A stretch of 64,000 nucleotides of DNA from positions 232,426 to 296,425 of the forward strand of contig MNCI01010150.1 in assembly GCA_015680685.1 (NCBI GenBank), in the 5' to 3' direction. The DNA is from Gnetum montanum (taxonomy: Eukaryota > Streptophyta > Gnetopsida > Gnetales > Gnetaceae). Position numbers and translations under genes: made by a program. Numbering within the stretch: position 1 is the first letter of the stretch; each line of letters opens with the position of its first letter. Shown in pieces: positions 56,325 to 64,000 of this stretch. A model generated the notes under the pieces. It saw only the letters and a program-made list of their open reading frames with translations, was not told the DNA's origin and did no database searches.

Positions 56325-57592
56325 ATCTATCCTTACTTCAAGCTCAGCCATAGAATTTTGTATTCACAAGGTTTGTTGTGAAATCACCTCATCAAGAGCT
56401 ACCTCTTTTTCCTCATCATAGATATGGATCCTCTTCTTTTGAAAAGTTGGATCCTAGTTATATTCCTCTACATTCTTTGATTTACATAGCTCTCCTTCTT
56501 CTTTTTCCACCCACTTGACTAGCCTTTGTATATGATGGGCTCTCGATTCGAATAATTGACCCTAAGCATAAATCCCAAGGGTCTTCCTTATTTCATTATG
56601 AAGCCCATCTATGATGTGGAAAAGCTAATCTTTTTTAGAGAAATCATGGTGTGGACATCTATGTAGTAGAGAATAGCATCTATGCAAGGCCACATTACGG
56701 GATTCATGTTTTTATTACTTCCATGCTTGGATTTATTTTCTCAAGTTGGACACTCTTTCATAGGTTTGATATTTTTTATTGAAGAGATTTAGCATTGTGA
56801 ACCACATATGGATAGAATCTAGTTCCAACGATCTATACCAACTTTCAACTTCTTCTATTAGTGTCCTAGGAAAGAGCTTAAGCTTTTATCACTTATGTTT
56901 GATCAATATTCTTCAAGGCGTAGGCATCATGGAAGACTTGTAAATGATGTTGTGGATTAGAATTATAGCCTCCCTTAAATTTAGGAATGTATCCATTTCA
57001 ATCCATTTGATGCAACTATCCTTTTGATGCCTTTGAGGTATTTGATCTACCTCCCTAATCTGTGGCATGTTCCTAGTAGCCAACATGGGTTCATCTTCAC
57101 TAGACATGTTGTGGTGAGAATCTCTATTTCTATTTTTCTAATATTGATGATCTTGCCTAGGCTCACTTTGATGTCTTTTATCTTTCCCTTGCATTCTATT
57201 TCTATTTTCATCTTGACCCCTTTGTGGAGCTGTATCTCTATACCTACGTTCATCTTTGTTAGAACTAGACGTTGAAGAGGAAGAGAAAGATTGAGAAGTA
57301 GGAGAATCATCATGGCTCATATATCTTCCCCCATTATCCCTTAATTTATCTCTTCTAGGTTTAGAGAAGGTGCTAGGCCTTGAGGTCCTCCTTATTCTAG
57401 GACTTATTCCATATCCTCTAGGATATCTGCACTAGTTGAACATAGTCCTTACTTGTAGTACGGGTTGAAATGAGCATATGAAACCCTTGCTTGATGTTGT
57501 TCACTCCAATTCTCTTCAATATAGAACCTACCATTCTTTCTATAATTGTTTTCATCATACAATGCATTATTGGTCCTATGTGAAGAAGACAT
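56325..57592 (-). pseudogene. gag N-terminal part of element F
   Basis: Starts MSSSHRTNNALYDENNY at 57592, close to H gag (NKLYDDEDW, ISYKH). LATRNMPQIREVDQIPQRHQKDS at about 57078-57010 matches LATRRMLDITEAVRIPTRHQKDS of D. Stops and frameshifts; the capsid region fades toward 56325, where the LINE begins. Protease and pol are not present. Confidence 0.7.
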
Positions 57593-57701
57593 GTTTTTAA
57601 TGTGTGTGACTTAAAATATAATATTAATATTTTCTAAAAGATAAATCATTAATACTTTCATAGTGATCATGTATAATATAACTAATCTAGATAACTAGCA
57701 C

Positions 57702-57721
57702 GATCCTCAACAACAGTACCA
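57702..57721 (-). other. Primer binding site of element F (tRNA-Asp type)
   Basis: Minus strand TTGGTACTGTTGTTGAGGAT, continuing CGTGC. All differences from TGGTGCCGTTGCCGGGGATCG are transitions. Confidence 0.7.
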
Positions 57722-57722
57722 A

Positions 57723-58752
57723 TGATGAGTAGCGAGTACCCCTTATGCCCAACCATACAAATCACAAGCATTCACACATGATCCAATTGAATTCCATGGA
57801 TTGGACTAGTTGTGCATCTAGATTGTTAATCATTGATCGCAGTTCACTGTCTTTCCACTTGGACTAATGGTAGCTTTGTCACATATGGTTTAGTCCACAT
57901 TAAGGCATATGATTGTTGATGTTGTTTGGCATGATGCTAATCCTAACGATAATAGAAAAATTAATTATTTAATCTAATTAACAATGAGAAGATAATTCTA
58001 AACTAGCCTATGGATAATGAGTGTCCATTATTCCCAACTTGCCTTACACATCCTGAACCCATGTATCCACTACTGGGATTATCAAGCGTTATGCTACTAG
58101 GTGAACCAAGCAATAACACTACTAGGATTACAAAGGAAATACATGTTTACACTTGAAACTAGTCACACTCATTTTTCTAATTGATTAAGATGCATGGAAA
58201 TGTAAATATTAACTAAGTATATAAAATGTAAATATTAACTAACTACATGTAAAGTAAAATTGCATAAAAAGTAAATCTATTCTAAGTTAAAGTGTTGCAA
58301 TAAATAAGAATCAATCTCAATCTTATTATCATTCATGGAATGTGTCCAAGTACATTGCCACTCGAATAATACATCATACAAGTAACTCGAATCCAGACTA
58401 CGAGCACTCACTAACTATTCTCCAAAACTATAGAATAAAACTGCAAGGTTTTGGCTTCTCTATTAACAAAGGAATGTCAAATACATAGTGGGAGCACATG
58501 TATTTATGGGAAAAAATACATACTACGTCAACACATGCACCGATAGGATTGCACAACACATACACGTCAATAGGACTACATTGATGCATACTTGTTGATG
58601 CAGCTATGATATGGCATCTACAACATTGCAAATGTGATGTAGCATCTACAATGTAGGAGCTAGCTAAAATGCACCAACAAGGATGCTATAACATGCGATG
58701 TAGCATCTACAACATAGCATCTATGATATCTCAGCCAACTGATGCTTCATCA
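57723..58752 (-). repeat. 5' LTR of element F
   Basis: 1030 bp, homologous to 37613-38529. U3 (58500-58750) has more GATGTAG/CTACATC and CACATCAACG-like repeats than the 3' LTR, which accounts for the extra length. Confidence 0.8.
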
Positions 58753-60754
58753 CTTGCTATCTAAAGTTGCATTAAATAAGTAATGTACCTTATCTTTTCA
58801 TAGGCATGCTCTTGATGTTATACCCTTGAGGTCATATCTTTAACTTTCTTTTGTAGTTGACTAGGCCTCTTTTTTCTTTTTTTTTATAATTTTTTTAATA
58901 TTTTTCTACTTTTTAGAATTAAATATCAAAAATACATGCTTCATAATTTTTAAGGGTAAAAAACTACATCTAATGATATGGGGTTAGGTACCTTCTTCAA
59001 TTCCAAATCACTTTTTTTACAAGTACTAGGGAGCTATAATAAGGGATTTAAAAATTATAAACTTAGCCCTTTATCATCCCAAAATATAAATAATTTTATA
59101 ATGATGGCTAATCTTATGGTTCATTACCCATTTGGGTAGGTAAAATGGATGATAAACATGGAGTGAAAATACAAAAATCTTGTCATTGATTTAGATTTCT
59201 TTTCCCTTCAATAGGAAGATCTTTAAAATATTAAAAAAATTAAATTATAAAAATAATTTCATCTCATTTTCATGGAACTTTACATCAGAACCCTCATATT
59301 ATGCATTATTCCATGTTCATTTAGATTCTTTAGGATCTTCAAAGGCATTTATAGCAATGGAAACAATCACTAAATTTATATTCAAGAAACTCTTCTTTTT
59401 CTTATCACTTGCAATGGCTAGTTGTAGTTCAGGTAGCTTCAAATCCTCCACAACTTCCATGTTCTTATAATCATTTGCACCATTGATAATATCCTTACCA
59501 TTCATTGCATTACAAGGTTTAGCTTCAATCTATCATTGTTCCTTGAAGCTTTTGGAGCCACATTATTCATACCTTTTCTACTAATATTTTGCTTCATTTG
59601 CAATTAGGTGTACTTCTAGGCTATCATATATACCATCATGACACTTATTCTACAAATTATTCTCACTTAACACCATCAATGTGCTGGCTATTGCTATCAT
59701 CATTAAGCTTCCTCTTAATCTAAGCTCAGCCATGTCTATATAGCATGAGAAGATCACCAAGCTTAGTAGCACCATATTTGTCTATGTCTCCATGTCCTTC
59801 TCCATGTCCTCTCTAAGCCTCATGAATGGTCTTGAGTTGCTCACAAACATGGCCACCTTCTTCATATTTTTTCTCATAATGACCGATAATGTGATCACCC
59901 AAAAAATCACTAGCATCATTAATTCCTTACAAGTAGAGCATTTTTTGGTTTTGCTATTCATACTCCTACTACTCATCCTCATGTACTTTACTACTTGAGC
60001 TCTATTTTATCAATCACCACTAGTGCTCTAGCCATAGTGTCTATGCTTCTATTAATGAAGGTCCTAGTGTGAGATTTTTTTCATTTAGTTTTGCAATTAG
60101 CACTTTGATTATTGTTAGGTACTTGGAATGTCTTGATGTCCCAAAGCATTGATACAATTCTTAGCAATATTGTCCCTATAATTAGATGGATCAACGCCAC
60201 CTATTTTGACAAGACCACTATCACCAATGAGAGGATTTCTATAAGGCTTAATTTGGAGTGGAACCATTCTAGATCTATAAATTAAATCTCTAAAAGAAGT
60301 CAGCCTTCTATTTTATATCAAGAACTAGATGCTTATATGGAGAGAATACAAGATTTGCAACAAGATCCTAGACCTCTGCACCATCATGTAGACAACCCTA
60401 GTTCTATTCAATAAGGCTATCAAGGTCATATCAATGGCCATGGTGATTTTTGAAAATAGGTTACTTAGGATTACTTGTACTTTTGTAGTAGGAAGATCTC
60501 TTGATTCTTCTTCATCCATGATAAAAGCCATGTTTTGTGAGGTGGAAGCACAACACTATAATTATGCACTTAACTTTCAATTATAAAGAAAAAATCATAT
60601 CATAGTAATGGATGAATGAAAATTAAATCTATCTATCATATTGAGTTCGCAACACAATGATTTTGCAAAAAGATACAAGGATGAAATAATTAGGATCCTC
60701 TACTTAGGCTATAAAACTAGCACAAAATTTAACTACTCAGCTCAAATACCAAAT
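58753..60754 (-). mobile_element. Element J: decayed LTR element, gag side
   Basis: A minus-strand primer-like site TTGGTATTTGAGCTGAG (60752-60736) resembles the initiator-Met tRNA site TTGGTATCAGAGC. About 200 bases later comes an ATG at 60531 (MAFIMDEEESRDLPTTKVQ), the expected place for gag. Readings further left (NMEVVEDLKLPELQ; FLGDHIIGHYEKKYEEGGHVCEQLKTIHEA) look protein-like but are in several frames. Family not identified. Confidence 0.4.
60325..60531 (-). pseudogene. Possible gag N-terminus of element J
   Basis: 68-codon reading MAFIMDEEESRDLPTTKVQV...NLFSKITMAIDMT. Followed by stops. No domain recognised; assigned by position after the primer-like site. Confidence 0.35.
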
Positions 60755-63700
60755 GAAAGGGATTGAAAGAATTAGGAGAAATGAGTAAATAGAGAATAAG
60801 AAATATTAAAGTAATCATACATTAAATTCCATGATGGATCAAGAAATAATGCATAACAAATGAGGAGTTATTCCAAACCCCCAACCAAACCAAGGTAAGT
60901 AGTGAGGCACCACATTTCATTAGCATAGCTTTATATTTATACATGTAGCCTTAAAACCATGCTTCTAAAATAGTTTTTGATCAATCCCTTATTCATAGAA
61001 ATCTTCTCTCATCATGTATCCCATTATTTATGGGATTACTCTCTATCTTATATGCCATAAATTGATACATGAATATCATCCTCTATATTCAACATTTTGC
61101 CACATGCAACTGTATTTGAGATATGACATTATCTTCAAAACACAAGTATAAATTCCTCCACTGTAGCAATGGGTCTATTTTAACTTATAAAGGATCTGAG
61201 AAGGCCTCCACTGGGAGTGTTGAGACCCATATTAGGGCTATGCATACCCTTATGAGGGTTGTACAATAAGAATTAAAGGCCCCTATAAAGGGAGTTCAAT
61301 CATTTACATTACTCAGGACTCATTTTGTGTATATTATTGGCTAAAATATAAAGGCAATGAGTAAAGATTAAGAATTCATCATAATAATCAATTCTAAACT
61401 TTGTAAGGTTGAATTTTCAGGCAAAGGAAAGCATAATCAGATATGACATATAAAAGTAACTAATAAAGAAAGTAACCCTATCAAGAATAAAGGATAGAAA
61501 ATAAAGTCAAGACCATGATTACATCATAATGATAAAGAAAGATAACTGATGAAGTCTTGAAGCAAGAAAGAATAAGTTTCATGCTCTTAAAATTCACAAG
61601 GAAAGAAAGGAAAGTTACTATTTAGATATAGAAAGAAAATTTATAATCACTCTTGAATTTATAAATATGAAAGATTAAGTCAATGAACTAATGCTTAAAG
61701 AGGAGTGTTAGAGCAAATTCTTATGTTAGGATACAATCATTAGTTTCTTAACTTAATCTATTAGCAATTACAAATGGTCATGATGGTTTAGTGAAGAGTC
61801 ACAACTCCTTATAAATATAAAAGATTGCAAGTTCTCACTTTGTAATATAAGGATAATAAGGAAGAAATAGATAAGAAAATCAAGTTAAATAAGATTAGAT
61901 AATATGGAACAAGAAAGGAATAACAACAAATAATAATGTTTGTAATACAATGAGATTATGAATCACAATGTTTCATAAAACTATGAAAGATCAAACAAGA
62001 GTATGTAATAGTGAAGGAACATGTCACAAAGCACAAGAGTTATAACAAGAACCTAAGTTCCATAAACCAAAAGGTAAAAGAAGGGACTTGAATAACAAAA
62101 GTAGAAGGATTCAATTTCGTAAATAGGACAAGAAGATCCAAAAGTAAGTCATATGTAATCTAGTCTAACTTCTTAAAGAGGAAGAGAAGATCATCCACAA
62201 GGTTACAATGGAATCATAGAAGAAAGACTATAAAGAAGAGATAGGCTATTATTAAGTTAGTAGTTTGTAACTAATCAAGCTATGGATCTTCAAGAAATCA
62301 AAGAAGACCTAGCCCATGTAAGACTGATGAACTAGAAAAACTTCCATAAAGACCTATCATAAATAATAGGATAAATGCAAGCATTGTAAGAATGTAGATA
62401 AAAAGAAGAAAATACTTATGAAGAATTCTTTCATAAATTTCACTAAAGTTAAGTCAATAAGGACTTAATAAAGTTCAAGAGAAGTTTGTGAAGTTAAGTT
62501 CAAAATGAACTTAACAAAGTATAGTGAACAATCATAAGTATGTTATATCTCATGATAGACAAGTAAATATGAACTAAAAGAAGATGCATCACTAGAAAGA
62601 GCATCATCACTGAAGCACAAGAATTTCTTAGTAAGGAAGAATTTGGAGATACACCAAGCTCAAAGATGATGTTATAGAGAACCAAAATAAGGAATGAATA
62701 TCAACTTATGAAATTAGTACAACATAACTCTATTCATCATAAAAAGATTCATTAGCAACAAAGTTAGTAAGATTTACGATACTTAGAACTACCAATAATT
62801 ACAAAAGATTGGTTATTAGTATGAAGAGAGCTACCATCTTATCTCTCCATGATATTGATATTACTATAGGTTATGAAAAGAAAATCTTCCTATAAAAGAT
62901 CCTGAGGCATCAACATTATGTTATGGATGTTAAAAAAACTTTCACATGGTATCAAAATGAAAATTTAACATTGCATAAGCATTGTAAAAATGTTTGAATA
63001 CTCACCAAGAAAAGTAACCTAATGTCAAAATCCAAATAATTACACATATTATATATATATATGTACATATATTTAAAACAAACCCTAGGTGATGGGGAAC
63101 CATATCCAAATCACTTAGCAAACGAGATAAAGGATCTAAGCCAAAAGAAGTTACTACAAAATAGGAATCTAAGATTGCTAAGAACTAAAATTACTAATTT
63201 TAAAATATGACTAAAATCATTAAAAATCACAAAAGAGAATATAAGATCCTAAAGATCTTTTTAAACTCTAAAATCCCAAAAATGTAATCAGTTACTCTTT
63301 TTCAAACTTTTAGGAATTCTAAGAAGTCCTAGAAACTACATTTTTATTGTTTTCACCATTTTTGAAATCTAAAAGATAAGGGTTACTTTTAAAAACATTG
63401 TTTATTATCATACGTGGCATCAAACTATGGTACAAAAATTTTTCATGACATTCATTGCAATCTTGCACTAGTATTTTGATGGACTAGGAAGCTATTCTTG
63501 AAGTCTACAATCGCAAGTTTAAATTTTATCTTTTGGATTATTATTGTTCATGTTGTCTTAGAGTTCATACATATTAATTACAATTTAAAAAGCTAGTCCT
63601 AGAGTCCCAAAATTTTGCAGAATCGAATTAGAATTAAAATAAATCTAAGAAACACCAAAAATCTATTTCTAACTATTCAAAAAGATATAAATCATTATAA

Positions 63701-64000
63701 AAAAACTATATCTCCAAAAAAACCATGCATAGAATAACTAGATCTAGCATAAAAGCATTTCATTAAATAGTTGTTGAACAAATTGAAATCAACCAAAAAC
63801 AAATGTGTATGTAACCAAAGCTCCAAAAACCAAAAACAAATGTGTATGTAAGAAAAGTACCAAGTATTCACTACCCAAAAAATAGTGCTCCAAATAGGCT
63901 TCAAACCCTAGGAAAAATTGAAGATCAATGATGGAATCTATGCAAATCCTAAAATGAGATCTAAAGTGAAGCATTTACCAAGCCCTTGAATAAGAATGTA
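60755..64000. other. AT-rich, purine-biased stretch, probably old LTR sequence
   Basis: The plus strand is rich in AAG/GAA between 61370 and 62700. No credible ORF or RNA gene. At 62947 TGGTATCAAAAT resembles an initiator-Met primer site on the plus strand, preceded by TTTCACA. An AT run is at about 63048-63062. Confidence 0.4.
63792..63851. repeat. Short direct repeat
   Basis: Two identical 23-base copies beginning ACCAAAAACAAATGTG (63792-63814, 63829-63851), 37 bases apart. Confidence 0.75.

Larger units (their letters stand above)
37613..58752 (-). mobile_element. Element F: Athila/Tat-like element split by nested insertions
   Basis: The left LTR (37613-38529, 3') and right LTR (57723-58752, 5') share U3, R and U5. 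Outside both is CTTG (37609-37612, 58753-58756), a 4-bp match; the fifth base differs. Inside are the 3' noncoding region (38530 to about 40245), then foreign DNA (copia G, element H, a broken gene, a LINE), then gag (about 56325-57592). Pol is absent, lost or replaced. Confidence 0.7.

Noticed and set aside
57024-57275. Hydrophobic plus-strand ORF resembling a membrane protein
   Set aside because: Antisense of F gag, which matches D and H gag on the minus strand.
1-64000. tRNA, rRNA or other structural RNA genes
   Set aside because: No cloverleaf with A and B boxes or rRNA sequence was noticed; the tRNA-like strings are primer binding sites next to LTRs.

Overview
The window looks like intergenic DNA from a large-genome land plant. 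It is AT-rich, has no intact cellular gene, and is a stack of nested, decayed LTR retrotransposons. Most belong to one Ty3/gypsy group of Athila/Tat type. Its marks are an RT signature KDHFPLPF..QVLD..YSFLDGYSGYNQ, a tRNA-Asp-like primer site, LTRs ending TGATGAG...CTCATCA, and a C-terminal pol peptide LSHGGDGH-C. Many stop codons are TAG where a sister copy has Gln or Trp, as expected from C-to-T decay of methylated DNA. The species cannot be named from the sequence; a conifer-like or other large plant genome would fit.

Layout. Element A (1-4379, +; gag-PR, RT to IN deleted, 3' LTR) is inserted in the integrase gene of element B (4380-9811, +; integrase, ORF2, 3' LTR). A chromovirus remnant K lies at 9812-12450 (-), with an insert of about 1 kb. 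Element C (13594-15692, -) is internally deleted. Element D (15728-27127, -) is complete, with target duplication CCCTA, and carries a solo LTR (17366-18582). Element E (29377-37517, +) is near full length, with a damaged gag and a truncated 3' LTR. Element F (37613-58752, -) is split by later material: a copia-like remnant G, which is itself interrupted by element H (40660-50934, +; target duplication TCAGT), whose 3' LTR holds a second solo LTR (49231-50918; target duplication ACCTC); then a broken low-copy-looking gene with its own promoter (53465-54735, -); and a LINE fragment (55190-56320, -). The right end (58753-64000) is another old element J plus AT-rich DNA I could not assign.

The most interesting candidate is the ORF2 module. 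B and H carry, downstream of pol or gag, a long extra ORF. In H it has an N-terminal domain resembling the Athila-type putative plant transposon protein and a long coiled-coil C-terminal half. H has gag and ORF2 but no protease, RT, RNase H or integrase, yet it moved as a unit. Upstream of ORF2 both B and H carry an internal copy of motifs from their own LTR U3, so ORF2 may have its own promoter. Just before the ORF2 ATG (or the equivalent point in ORF2-less elements A, C, D, E) is a 56-60 nt intron-like segment with AG^GTAT, a CTAAC/CTAAT branch-like site and, in intact copies, an AG end abutting the start. Seven elements share a noncoding block with a possible GUGGG/CCCAC stem. These points come from comparing copies by eye; no alignment, fold or database search was run.
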